A program made the position numbers and the translations under genes. Under the pieces are notes generated by a model, which ran no database searches, was not told where the DNA came from, and saw only the letters and a program-made list of their open reading frames with translations. A stretch of 64,000 nt of DNA from Denitratisoma oestradiolicum (GTDB lineage: Bacteria; Pseudomonadota; Gammaproteobacteria; Burkholderiales; Rhodocyclaceae), in NCBI RefSeq assembly GCF_902813185.1, contig NZ_LR778301.1:1-64000 (forward strand), given 5' to 3'. This document shows, piece by piece, positions 44,569-53,905 of the stretch. Within the stretch, counting starts at the first letter, position 1. The number at the start of each line of letters is the position of its first letter.

Positions 44569-45227
44569 CCGAGCGCAACCTGCACCAGGACATGACCGAG
44601 GCAGAGCGACGCATCAGTAACGTGGCGCTGATGGGCCAGGTGGTGGCGCTCGACACGGCGCGTGCCCGCGTGCGGGTGCAGGCTGGTCCCATCACCACGG
44701 GCTGGTTGCCTTTTGCGACGGTACGGGCCGGGCTGGATCGGACCTGGCATCCGTCAGAGCCGGGCGAGCAGGTGTTGCTGGTCGCACCGGGCGGTGATCT
44801 CAACCAGGGCGTGGTGGTGGGCTCGATCTACCGCGCCGAGCATCCGGCTCCGGCCGATTCGGCGGATATCTCGCGCACCCTGTTCAAGGATGGGGCGGTG
44901 ATGGAGTACGACCGCGCCCAGCACCACTGGCGTTTGGCTGTACCGGCCGGTGGAAAGATCGTGCTGCAGATTGGCGCTACCACCCTGGAGCTGCGTGATG
45001 ACGGCACGACATTCTCGACGCCGAAACTTCTCGCCGATGCCGCAGAGAGCACCTTCACCGGCACGGTGTTGGTGAAGAAGCTCTTCACCTACCTCAAGGG
45101 GCTGGTCGGCAAAGGCAGTGGTGGTGCCGGGGCAAGCATTGAGGGCGACATTCAGGTCAACGGTAATGTCTCGGCCACCGGCTCCATCATGGACGCCGGC
45201 GGCAACTCGAACCATCACTCGCATTGA
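44565..45227 (+). CDS. Baseplate assembly protein V (spike)
   Basis: 220 residues. An OB-fold N-terminus (GQVVALDTARARVRVQAGPI), then EQVLLVAPGGDLNQGVVVGS, a beta-helical part and a His-rich tip (GGNSNHHSH) that binds iron in P2 gpV spikes. It punctures the outer membrane. It is followed by a reversed HigBA module and then gpW. Confidence 0.85.
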   Translation: MTERNLHQDMTEAERRISNVALMGQVVALDTARARVRVQAGPITTGWLPFATVRAGLDRTWHPSEPGEQVLLVAPGGDLNQGVVVGSIYRAEHPAPADSADISRTLFKDGAVMEYDRAQHHWRLAVPAGGKIVLQIGATTLELRDDGTTFSTPKLLADAAESTFTGTVLVKKLFTYLKGLVGKGSGGAGASIEGDIQVNGNVSATGSIMDAGGNSNHHSH

Positions 45228-45301
45228 GCGTGATGCGACCCTGGGGAGAATTGAGGGGAGACCACTACCGACCCTCGCTTCACCTGCCGGCGGTATTCGT
45301 T

Positions 45302-45715
45302 TCAAACAAAGGTTGCGGCAGAAACCCCGAAACGCTCGCTCAGCGCCCGCACTTGCCGAATGTTGAGCTCGCGCTTGCCGGTCAGAATTTCAGAGACAAC
45401 GCCCTGGCTGCCGATTTCGGAAAGATCACTTTGCTTCAGGCCGTGCTGCTCCATCAGGAATTTCAGGGCTTGCACGCCGGTGGTCTCGGGCAGTGGGTGA
45501 TGCTCAGCCTCGTAGTCCTCGATCAGGTCGCCCACGATGTCAACCAAGCCCATGGCGGGATGGTTTTCATCGCCCTGGGTTTCATCCAGCAGGGCTTCGA
45601 GCATTTCGGTCATCCGCGCGTAGTGGGCCTCGTCCCGAATGGGGGCGATATCAGTGGCGGCACGGAACTGTTCCCAGACAGGGAGCAGGTGCTTCACGTC
45701 GATGGCTGCATTCAT
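45302..45715 (-). CDS. higA: HigA-type antitoxin
   Basis: 137 residues from the ATG at 45715, which overlaps the toxin stop (an in-frame start at 45724 also exists). C-terminal helix-turn-helix: LKFLMEQHGLKQSDLSEIGS, then QGVVSEILTGKRELNIRQVR. The N-terminal half is the toxin-binding region (ENHPAMGLVDIVGDLIEDYE), as in HigA of the YgjM type. It would bind the operator at 46007-46029. It lies on the strand opposite the baseplate operon. Confidence 0.85.
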   Translation of the reverse strand: MNAAIDVKHLLPVWEQFRAATDIAPIRDEAHYARMTEMLEALLDETQGDENHPAMGLVDIVGDLIEDYEAEHHPLPETTGVQALKFLMEQHGLKQSDLSEIGSQGVVSEILTGKRELNIRQVRALSERFGVSAATFV

Positions 45716-45999
45716 GATTTCCACGCTCCTTTGTCGTAATCCCGGTGGGTGAGCACCGCCTTGATGTACACGATTTGCTTCTCGAACCGGATGTAAGCGA
45801 TCAGACGGTACTTGTTGCCGCCAATATCGAACACCACCAACTCGCCAACCTTGTCCACCGCATTGAAGGCGGCTTTGAGCTCGGCCCAGTTGGCAAACCG
45901 GTTCTTTTCAATCACCCGCCGCCATCCCTGCAAGGGGGCTTCGGCCTGAGGATGATCGGCAGCGAAGGCCCGCAGGGCGCTGTTGCTGATGATTTTCAT
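45712..45999 (-). CDS. higB: HigB-type mRNA interferase toxin
   Basis: 95 residues. ISNSALRAFAADHPQAEAPL, GGNKYRLIAYIRFEKQIVYI and VLTHRDYDKGAWKS are the HigB signature (the RlIayi strand and terminal His-Asp-Tyr-Lys). Ribosome-dependent RNA cleavage is the known role of the family. Toxin-first with HigA overlapping. Confidence 0.9.
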   Translation of the reverse strand: MKIISNSALRAFAADHPQAEAPLQGWRRVIEKNRFANWAELKAAFNAVDKVGELVVFDIGGNKYRLIAYIRFEKQIVYIKAVLTHRDYDKGAWKS

Positions 46000-46006
46000 G
46001 GAGTGA

Positions 46007-46029
46007 GTTTATCTCAGATTGAGATAAAC
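46007..46029. promoter_or_regulatory. Operator of the HigBA module
   Basis: GTTTATCTCA (46007-46016), GAT, TGAGATAAAC (46020-46029): perfect 10-bp arms, eight bases before the toxin start and 28 before the plus-strand gpW start. Confidence 0.8.
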
Positions 46030-46057
46030 GCAAGCGAACCCATCCCGAAGGCCATCG

Positions 46058-46393
46058 ATGCTAGGAATCAACGCCCAAACTGGCCAGCCCCTGGCTGGCA
46101 TCGACCACCTGCGCCAGAGCATCCGCGACATCCTGACCACCCGCATCGGCACGCGTGTGATGCGCCGTGACTATGGCTCACGCCTGCCAACGCTGGTCGA
46201 CAACCCCATGACCCCGAGGTTGGCCATGGATCTGTATTCAGCCACCGCCGAGGCGCTGGCGCGTTGGGAGCCGCGTTTCAAGCTCACCCGGGTGCGCATC
46301 GCCAGAGCAGAAGTCGGGCAAGTCGTGCTCGATCTGGAAGGCATCTATCTGCCCGATGGCCAGGCCACGGTCCTTACCGCAGTAGAGGTGTGA
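46058..46393 (+). CDS. Baseplate assembly protein W
   Basis: 111 residues, gp25/gpW-like: GIDHLRQSIRDILTTRIGTR, then VMRRDYGSRLPTLVDNPMTP. Wedge initiation in the baseplate. The first gene after the HigBA insertion, with no strong ribosome site of its own upstream. Confidence 0.9.
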   Translation: MLGINAQTGQPLAGIDHLRQSIRDILTTRIGTRVMRRDYGSRLPTLVDNPMTPRLAMDLYSATAEALARWEPRFKLTRVRIARAEVGQVVLDLEGIYLPDGQATVLTAVEV

Positions 46394-47236
46394 ATGACCA
46401 CGCTCAGTGATCTGGCGAGTTTGCCAACCCCGGCAGTGATCGAGACCTTGTCCTTCGAGACGATCTTCTCTGAACTGCAGACCGAGTTTCAATCCCGCTA
46501 TCCGGACTACTCGGCCCTCTTGGCCTCGGACCCGGCAGTCAAGCTTCTGGAGGTCGCGGCTTATCGTGAAGTGCTGCTCAGGAACCGCATCAACGCCGCT
46601 GCCAAGGCCTCCCTCCTGGCCTTTGCCACCGGCAGCGATCTCGACCACCTGGCCGCTTTCTACGGCGTGACGCGTTTGATGGCTGAGACCGATGAGGCGC
46701 TGCGCCTGCGCACCCGTCAACGCATCATCGGCTTTGCCAATGCCGGTGGCGCGGCACACTACCGCTACTGGGCGCTCTCGGCCTCCCCCGAGGTGGCCGA
46801 TGTTGAGGTCGACAGCCCGGAACCCGGGCGTGTGCGCATCAGCGTGCTCGCCAAGGGCGAAGCAGACACTGTCCCGGATGCGGTGCTCGATGCCGTGCGC
46901 GCTGTGGTGTTGCGCGACGACATCCGGGTGCTGACCGATACCGTCGAGGTGGTGCCGGCCGAACTCATTCCCGTCACGGTGAGCGCCCGGATCTGGCTCT
47001 ACCCCGATACACCCGTGGCGGCCTTCGAGGCCATCGTGGCACGGTTCAAGGAAGCGTTGGCTGCGCAGTCGGGCCTGGGCTGGGATCTGACACCGTCCTG
47101 GTTGATTGGCGCGTTGCAGCGTCCTGGCGTGCACAAGGTCGAGTTGCATTCACCCACGACCGACATTCGCGCCAACGCCAACCAAGCGGTGCGGCTGATG
47201 AATCTGAATCTGGAATTTGCGGGGAGGGATCGATAG
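46394..47236 (+). CDS. Baseplate assembly protein J
   Basis: 280 residues, P2 gpJ-like: DYSALLASDPAVKLLEVAAY, LLAFATGSDLDHLAAFYGVT and GGAAHYRYWALSASPEVADV. Baseplate wedge. Its ATG directly abuts the stop of W. Confidence 0.9.
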   Translation: MTTLSDLASLPTPAVIETLSFETIFSELQTEFQSRYPDYSALLASDPAVKLLEVAAYREVLLRNRINAAAKASLLAFATGSDLDHLAAFYGVTRLMAETDEALRLRTRQRIIGFANAGGAAHYRYWALSASPEVADVEVDSPEPGRVRISVLAKGEADTVPDAVLDAVRAVVLRDDIRVLTDTVEVVPAELIPVTVSARIWLYPDTPVAAFEAIVARFKEALAAQSGLGWDLTPSWLIGALQRPGVHKVELHSPTTDIRANANQAVRLMNLNLEFAGRDR

Positions 47237-47278
47237 CGCTTCGCGTCTTCCCATTTCTCCCCCTGCGCTGGAGGGCAC

Positions 47279-48852
47279 ATGACCGCTGACCATCTGCTGC
47301 CCGCTAATGCCACACCGCTGGAGCGGGCGCTATCCCTGGCGACCAATTCGTTGTCCCGGCTGACACTGCCGGCAGATGCGATCCGCCAGTTCAAGACCGA
47401 TCCGTCTGACCCGCTGCTGCCTTGGCTGATCTGGGAATACGGGCTGGGCGAATTGCTGCCCTATTTGCCGGAGCCGCGCCGCGCCATCGCTGAGGGCATC
47501 CTCTGGCAGAGACTGCGTGGCACCCCGGCCGCGCTGGCGACCGCCTTGTCCTGGATCGGGATGCGCGCCACGGTCGAGCAGGAACCGCCCGGTGTTCGCT
47601 TTGCCGAGTTTCAACTCGATCCGGGAGAAGTGCTCGACAACGACACGGCGATTGCCAACCTGATCGCCATCGCCCGTCTGTCGGCACCGGCCCGCAGTCG
47701 GCTGTCACGCATCTATCACGGCCATGACCTGCGCCGCGTCTTGCTCGATGAGAGTCGGCTGGGCGAGGCGCTGCTGTCCGATCACAGTGGGGTGTTCTGG
47801 CGGGACGGGCAGACCAAGTTGTCCTTTGGCCGGGGCCACCAATGGGTGAACCCACCGCCCGACATCGTGCTGGCGCCCGCGCGGGAGGCTGTGCGCTTTG
47901 TGGTAGCCCGCCTGATCGACCGCACCCTGTTGGACTTTTCCAGCTTGGTGAACCAGGCCACACGCTCAACGAGGAGATCCTGCACTCGCACCTGTTCACG
48001 CTCGCTAATGCGCTGGGCGTGCCTGATCCATTGGGGATGCGCCCCGAGCGGAGGTTTTGCCGGGCGATGGTGGTGCTCTCGGACAGCACGCCCTTGGGCG
48101 ACATCAACGCCAACCTGCCGCGCTTTGTCTGGCGGGAGACGGGCGCGCCGATAGCGCTGGGTAGCGGTGACCGGTTGTCCGCAACGCCACACCGGCTGAC
48201 ACGGGTAGAAGTGTTGGAGCGCTTCGTTCGTGGCCATCCGGGTGATCTGGTCGTGCCGACCTTGGCTCTACAGAGTCACCGTGCTCGGCAGGCTATCTCC
48301 CGGGTTCAGGCCCGTGCCGATCAGGCGCTGGGGATGTGGGCCTTGGGCGAATCGTTGCCTAGCCTGGACCAGGGTTTTGTACGCCGCGATCACACCCGAG
48401 GCAACCCTGCCTTGCCCGATGCCGCTGGCTGGCGGTCACGCCTGTATCAACGGGCTCAGGTGGTGCTCAGTGAAGTCATTCTGGGCGAGATCAATACCCG
48501 CACGCCCCGGCGAGCACTGCTGCGCACACGGCCGCTGTCCACCCTCGGCGATCTCACCTTGGGTGATGTGGCCGAGGTCGAGTGGCGAACGCTGACCGAG
48601 ATGCACATCGCTATCTCGGGCTTCACCGATGCGACGCCCTACGGGTTTGTAGAAACGCCAAGCAGCCTGTCGCGCTTGCTGACCCGAAGCACCGGGCGCA
48701 ACACCCACACGCAGGCTGCGCCCTCGCGTGTGGCCTTGGCCAGCGGTCGTGCCACCTGGAGCGGCCAGACCTGGACCGGCGTGCGCTGGCCGACCTCGAG
48801 TTGGACCGACACCCGCGAGCTGATTGGCTGCGCCCACAGCACGCAGTCCTGA
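47279..48852 (+). CDS. Tail protein I with long C-terminal extension, frameshifted
   Basis: About 523 residues after one insertion near 47955 is removed (LLDFSSL joins GEPGHTLNEEILHSHLFTLA). Residues 1-200 are gpI: RQFKTDPSDPLLPWLIWEYG, GILWQRLRGTPAALATALSW. The rest is an extension with LGDINANLPRFVWRETG, LGEINTRTPRRALL and a Ser/Trp-rich end, unlike the usual 180-residue gpI. It joins baseplate to fibres. Confidence 0.75.
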
Positions 48853-48886
48853 TTTCTCTACCCCCATTCATTTTCTGGAGCACCCG

Positions 48887-49579
48887 ATGGCCATCCTGAC
48901 TGCCAGCGGTCGCGCTGCGCTTGCCGCCGCGATCAAAGAACAAACCCTGCACCTCGCCCTGGGCGAGGGCGATCCGCTGTGGGACACCACCAAGGCGATC
49001 AGCACATCCTTCGATGAAGCGGGTGTGATCGAGCTGGGCTTCCAGCATCTGGCCGACATCCGCGTCACCTCGCTCGATGACCAGACCGAGTACACGCTCG
49101 ACATCGACTACAGCGCCAATGCCCGCGAGGGCGTGATCCGGCGTCTGCCGGCCAGCACCATCCCCGAACAGGGCGAGGTGACGATCCATTTCAAGGTTTC
49201 CCATCCGCCCGAATCCATAGGCCAGACGGCGCTGTTGCGCGAAGTAGGCCGCCGGGTGGTCGATGAGGCGCATTTCGTCGCCGCTGACCCAGAGGGCGAG
49301 ATCGTGGTGCCGACCGGACGCTACCGGCTGGTCACCGAGCCCACGAACCACCTTTTCATTCGGGTGCGCTTCGACTTCGAAGATGCCGCCACCAGCGTGG
49401 TGCGCGAGCAAGGCCTCTTCGTCGGCACCCAGACCGATCCCGAACTGCCCGTTGGGCAGAAATTCTTCGTGCCGAGCCAAGTCGTTGAGCCCGGCATCCT
49501 CCTCGTGCTGCAGAACTCGGTGCCCATCGTGCGCCAGCCCTCGACTCGCGAGACCTTCGAATTCGTCGTCACTTTCTAA
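48887..49579 (+). CDS. Phage tail fibre-related protein
   Basis: 230 residues. The N-terminus MAILTASGRAALAAAIKEQT then LHLALGEGDPLWD resembles the collar-type start of tail fibre proteins. The rest is beta-rich (DQTEYTLDIDYSANAREGVI, NHLFIRVRFDFEDAATSVVR). It ends shortly before the DUF4815 gene. Role by position. Confidence 0.6.
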   Translation: MAILTASGRAALAAAIKEQTLHLALGEGDPLWDTTKAISTSFDEAGVIELGFQHLADIRVTSLDDQTEYTLDIDYSANAREGVIRRLPASTIPEQGEVTIHFKVSHPPESIGQTALLREVGRRVVDEAHFVAADPEGEIVVPTGRYRLVTEPTNHLFIRVRFDFEDAATSVVREQGLFVGTQTDPELPVGQKFFVPSQVVEPGILLVLQNSVPIVRQPSTRETFEFVVTF

Positions 49580-49594
49580 ATCGCGAGGCCATCC

Positions 49595-52500
49595 ATGATC
49601 GAGCGTTACTACAACCTGTTTGACCCGGCCAAGCACTACACCCAGCTCTTGTTCCGCGCCGGCGACGGCCTGCAATCCCGAGAACTCAACGAGATCCAGA
49701 CCACCCTGATCCACCGTCTGCAGGGCGTGGCTGATGCGCTGTTGAAGGATGGCGACATCGTCAGCGGGGCCAACCTGCAGATCGAGGCTGATTCGGGCCT
49801 CGTGACCCTGGAAGCCGGTCGTGTCTATCTGCGTGGCGCGGTGCGCGAGGTGCCTGCCGCCACGTTCACAGTGCCGGTCGATGGTCGGGTGGCCGTCGGC
49901 GTGCGCTTCACTACCCGCACGGTCACCGAACTCGAAGACCCCAACCTTCGCGAACCCGCCGTCGGCGTGCGCAACTACCAGGAGCCGGGTGCCGGGCGGC
50001 TGCAGGAGACCCTCGCCTGGGGCTGGGAAGGTGCCGGCACCAGTGATGGCCAGCCCGGTGATTTCCACGCAGTCTATGCGCTGGACAACGGCATCCTGGA
50101 GAACCGCCGCCAGCCGCCGGTGCTCGATGGCGTGATTGCGAGCCTGGCGCGCTACGACTATGACGCCAACGGCCACTACGTGACCGAAGGGCTGGGCGTG
50201 CGTTTCCTCAGCACCAATACCGATGCCCAAGAGCACATTTTCTCGGTCGCCGAGGGCCGCGCCAACATCGACGGCTTCAAGGTCGAGCGCAGCCAATCGC
50301 AGCGCCTGCGGCTGCCCATTGACCCGGACCTGCAGCGGGTGTCCTCGGAACCGCAGGTCTTCAACGACAGCGGCGATGGCTCGATGGTCGTCACGATCAA
50401 CCGTCCGCCGTTGGCGCAGGTGCTCGACATCAAGGTGACCCAGCAGAAGACCGAGACCGTGGTCCATGGCGCTTTCACCGGCAGTCGCGATGTCTTGACC
50501 GAACCGACGGTGGTGGCCGTGCTCACCATCAAACAAGGCACGACCACCTACGCCCAGGGCACCGACTACAAGGTCGTCGGCGATGAGATCGACTGGAGTC
50601 CGGGCGGTGCCGAGCCGGCACCCGGATCGAGCTACCAGGTCACCTACCAGTACATCGCCAGCATCACCCCGACCCACCTGACCGACACCGGCTTCAAGGT
50701 CACGGGCGTGGTGCAGGGTTCCACGATGTATATCGACTACCAGTGGAAGCTGCCGCGCGTGGATGTGCTGGCGCTCACCGCCGATGGCCAGGTGGAACGC
50801 ATCAAGGGGATTTCACAGGTGAGGAACCCCATCGCGCCCACGGTGCCCGCTTCGCGGCTGGCGCTGGCCGAGATCGCCTATGACTGGCGCAATGGCGCTG
50901 AGCCTGCGGTGCGCAATATTGCGATTCGCACCATCAAGGTCTCGGAACTGACCGCGATGCAGCGCCAGATTGCCGACCTCTATGACCTGATGGCGCTGGA
51001 GCGCCTGCGGGTGGACGCCAACATCCGTGAGCCCGCCGCCAAGAAGGGGCTGTTCGTCGACAACTTTCTCGACGATGACTTGCGCGACCAGGGTGTGGCG
51101 CAGACCGGCGCGGTGGTGGCGGGTGTCCTGACCCTGCCGATCACCGCCAGTGCCCAGCACGCCAAGGACAACGGAAACACGCTACTGACACTGGACTACA
51201 CCCTGACGCCTGTGGTGGAACAGTTGGCCCGCACAGGGTCGATGAAGATCAACCCCTACCAGGCCTTTGAGCCTGTGCCGGCCCGGGTGACGTTGAACCC
51301 TGCGGTTGACCAGTTCACCGTCACAAACACCACCTGGGCGTCGGACGTCACCGAGCGCCTGATCACTGGCAGCGGTGTGCTCGAACAGGTCGTGGAGACG
51401 CGTCGTTCGGAGCAGGTGCTTGCTTCCTCGAGTGAGGAAGCCCAGTTTCTGCGCAGCTTGCAGGTCGACTACACAGTCATGGGGTTTGGGCCGAACGAAG
51501 CCCTGGCACAACTGCGCTTCGATGGCATCGGGATCGGCCAGCCAGCCGGCACGGCAGCCAATGCTTCCGGTCTGCTCACGGGCAGCTTCCAGATACCGCA
51601 GGCGATTCCGGCTGGCGCCAAGTTGGTGGAATTCCTGGGTGCCGGCGGCAGCTACGGCTCGGCGACTTATGTCGGGCGAGGCCAGATCGTCACCGAAACG
51701 CGCCGACGCATTCTGACTACGGTGGTGCGCCGTTGGGACCCGCTAGCGCAGACCTTCACGCTGCCCGAGCGCCGCACCATCGGCGGGCTGGAGCTGTGGT
51801 TCACCACCAAGGGTGGCTCGGCTCCCGTGATCGTGCAGATCCGCGAGACGCAGGTCGGCATGCCCACCACCACGGTGCTGACTGAAGGTCGCTTGGCGGC
51901 CTCGGACATCAAGACCGACGGCAACCCGACCCGGATCACGCTCGATCCGGTGGCGCTCGAGGCCAACCGCGAGTACGCCATCGTGGTGCTCACGGACGAC
52001 GCGAACCACGCCGTGTCGGTCGCGGAACTCGGCAAGTACGACCCGCGCACCGGTTGGGTCACCGCTCAGCCCTACCAGATCGGTGTACTGCTCTCATCGA
52101 GCAATGGCATCACCTGGACACCGCACCAGACGCAGGACCTGACGTTTCGGCTGCTGGGCTGCCGGTTTTCGCAGACGAGCAAGACGGTCTCGCTGGGCCA
52201 GTACACGGTGACCAACCTGTCGGATGTGATGGCACTCGCGGGCGTTGAGCGTCCAGCGGCTGGCACCGACGTGCAGTTCCTGGTGACTGATGCGCAAGGG
52301 CGGATCTACACCCTGTCGGAAGATCAGGGGCTGGCCTTGAGCGAGAAGCTCTCGGGCAACCTGGCGGTGTCGGCCAAGCTCACGGGTTCGGAAGCGGCCA
52401 GTCCGATCCTCTACCCGGGCACGCAGCTGGTGTTCGGCACGCTGGAGGCCGCTGGCGACTACCTGTCGCGGGCGATTCCGGCTGCTGCCACCTTCAATGT

Positions 52501-52756
52501 GTCGGTGACCTTCGATGCGCTGACGCCCGGCACCTCGAGTGTCTCGGTGCAGGCGGAGTCAGGCACGCCGGGCAGTTTCCAGGCGCTGTCCTTGTCTTCT
52601 GGCGTGGAGGTGGGCAACGGCTGGGTGGAACGTACCTACAAGACCACCAGCCTCGTCGGCGTCGGTGCCGACCGCACCACGCGCGTGAAGCTGGCGTTGT
52701 CCGGAACACCCCAACACCGGCCCTTCGTGCGCAACTTGCGCGTCATCGTCACCTGA
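49595..52756 (+). CDS. DUF4815 tail protein, very large
   Basis: 1053 residues. The N-terminus ERYYNLFDPAKHYTQLLFRA then GDGLQSRELNEIQTTLIHRL is the DUF4815 pattern. The centre and C-terminus are beta-rich with repeats of about 90 residues (TYAQGTDYKVVGDEIDWSPG, LELWFTTKGGSAPVIVQIRE). It probably forms part of the tail fibre or hub. No frame break. Confidence 0.8.
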   Translation: MIERYYNLFDPAKHYTQLLFRAGDGLQSRELNEIQTTLIHRLQGVADALLKDGDIVSGANLQIEADSGLVTLEAGRVYLRGAVREVPAATFTVPVDGRVAVGVRFTTRTVTELEDPNLREPAVGVRNYQEPGAGRLQETLAWGWEGAGTSDGQPGDFHAVYALDNGILENRRQPPVLDGVIASLARYDYDANGHYVTEGLGVRFLSTNTDAQEHIFSVAEGRANIDGFKVERSQSQRLRLPIDPDLQRVSSEPQVFNDSGDGSMVVTINRPPLAQVLDIKVTQQKTETVVHGAFTGSRDVLTEPTVVAVLTIKQGTTTYAQGTDYKVVGDEIDWSPGGAEPAPGSSYQVTYQYIASITPTHLTDTGFKVTGVVQGSTMYIDYQWKLPRVDVLALTADGQVERIKGISQVRNPIAPTVPASRLALAEIAYDWRNGAEPAVRNIAIRTIKVSELTAMQRQIADLYDLMALERLRVDANIREPAAKKGLFVDNFLDDDLRDQGVAQTGAVVAGVLTLPITASAQHAKDNGNTLLTLDYTLTPVVEQLARTGSMKINPYQAFEPVPARVTLNPAVDQFTVTNTTWASDVTERLITGSGVLEQVVETRRSEQVLASSSEEAQFLRSLQVDYTVMGFGPNEALAQLRFDGIGIGQPAGTAANASGLLTGSFQIPQAIPAGAKLVEFLGAGGSYGSATYVGRGQIVTETRRRILTTVVRRWDPLAQTFTLPERRTIGGLELWFTTKGGSAPVIVQIRETQVGMPTTTVLTEGRLAASDIKTDGNPTRITLDPVALEANREYAIVVLTDDANHAVSVAELGKYDPRTGWVTAQPYQIGVLLSSSNGITWTPHQTQDLTFRLLGCRFSQTSKTVSLGQYTVTNLSDVMALAGVERPAAGTDVQFLVTDAQGRIYTLSEDQGLALSEKLSGNLAVSAKLTGSEAASPILYPGTQLVFGTLEAAGDYLSRAIPAAATFNVSVTFDALTPGTSSVSVQAESGTPGSFQALSLSSGVEVGNGWVERTYKTTSLVGVGADRTTRVKLALSGTPQHRPFVRNLRVIVT

Positions 52757-52768
52757 TGGGGATGAGCG

Positions 52769-52975
52769 ATGACCCATGAGCGCACGCCGCGCGGCTATCC
52801 GCTGCCGCACCCAGAGCACCTGCTGTCTGAAGACGTCCTCAACCTGCGTGAGGCTCTCACCCGCATCGATGCGGATGTGGCCGCGCAGGAGGCGTCCACC
52901 CAGCAGGGCCAAGACCAACTCACCGAACGGCTGCACCGCCAGCAATTGCGGGTGTTTCACCAGTTCGGCTTTTAA
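52769..52975 (+). CDS. Small hypothetical tail-cluster protein
   Basis: 68 residues (PHPEHLLSEDVLNLREALTR then a Gln-rich helix). Between the DUF4815 gene and the coiled-coil protein. Possibly an assembly factor. Confidence 0.55.
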   Translation: MTHERTPRGYPLPHPEHLLSEDVLNLREALTRIDADVAAQEASTQQGQDQLTERLHRQQLRVFHQFGF

Positions 52976-52987
52976 GAGGAGTTTCCC

Positions 52988-53581
52988 ATGGCCAAAGACC
53001 CCTTGCTGCGCGATGCAGTGCGCGCGATCAAAGCCAAGATTGAAACCGCTGCCGAGATCGCCACACCCGAAGAGCTGGCGTACCTCGGCACCGCCATCGA
53101 CCGCATCGGTGGTCGCGCCACCGTCCTTGAGGTCGAGGAGATGGGCGACATCAAGATGGCGGAGATGTCGGCGCACGCGACCTCCGTAGAGACAGCGACG
53201 CTCGACACCATTGCCACGGCCGCTGATGTGGCCATTGCCAACGTCACGGCCACCAAGACAGCGGCCGAGACCGCGATCACCGCCACCAAGACGGCGGCGG
53301 AAGCCTCGGTCACCCAGACCAAGAACGCGGCCTTGGCCGTGATGGCACAGACAGAGACCAGTACGGTGGCCACCGTCAATGCGGCGGCCCAGACCGCGAT
53401 CCAGCAAACCGCCAGCAGCCGTGACCAAGCCATCGCCGCGACACAAGGCGCGGCTGACCAGGCGATCTCCGCCACGCAAAGCGCGGCCGATCAGGCCGTG
53501 GCCACGGCGCAAGCCGCTGCCAACAGCGTCACCCAGCAACTGGTGCTGGGGCGCAAGACCTTCTTCTTGGCCCAACTCTAA
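52988..53581 (+). CDS. Alanine/threonine-rich coiled-coil tail protein
   Basis: 197 residues. After residue 70 it is almost purely ATKTAAE-type heptads (TATKTAAEASVTQTKNAALA, SATQSAADQAVATAQAAANS) that predict a trimeric fibre shaft. The N-terminal 60 residues (VRAIKAKIETAAEIATPEEL) form a cap. AGGAG precedes the ATG. It probably bridges the baseplate to the receptor-binding protein encoded two genes later. Confidence 0.7.
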   Translation: MAKDPLLRDAVRAIKAKIETAAEIATPEELAYLGTAIDRIGGRATVLEVEEMGDIKMAEMSAHATSVETATLDTIATAADVAIANVTATKTAAETAITATKTAAEASVTQTKNAALAVMAQTETSTVATVNAAAQTAIQQTASSRDQAIAATQGAADQAISATQSAADQAVATAQAAANSVTQQLVLGRKTFFLAQL

Positions 53582-53593
53582 GGAGCTCCCTCA

Positions 53594-53905
53594 ATGTCCA
53601 TTTTGGGAACGGCGCTGCCAGCCGCCAACACGCTGGCGACCCTTTATGAAGTGCCCACCGGACGTCGCGCTGTGGTCAATGTCGCGGCTTGCAACAAAGG
53701 CACAGCTGCGGCCAAGGTGCGCGTGGCGCTCACCGCGTCAAGCACGCCGGCCGAAAGCGAATTCATCGAATTTGAAGTGAGCCTGGCGGCGACCGAAGTG
53801 CTGGAGCGCACCGCACTTTCCTTGGCCGCCGGTCAGAAGATCGTGGTGCAGGTCAGTGCCGCCACCGTCAGCTTCAACGTCTGGGGCATCGAGGAGGTGG
53901 CGTAA
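53594..53905 (+). CDS. Small beta-rich tail protein
   Basis: 103 residues (EVPTGRRAVVNVAACNKGTA, KIVVQVSAATVSFNVWGIEE). Immunoglobulin-like strand pattern. Its stop overlaps the next start (TAATG). No family recognised. Confidence 0.6.
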   Translation: MSILGTALPAANTLATLYEVPTGRRAVVNVAACNKGTAAAKVRVALTASSTPAESEFIEFEVSLAATEVLERTALSLAAGQKIVVQVSAATVSFNVWGIEEVA

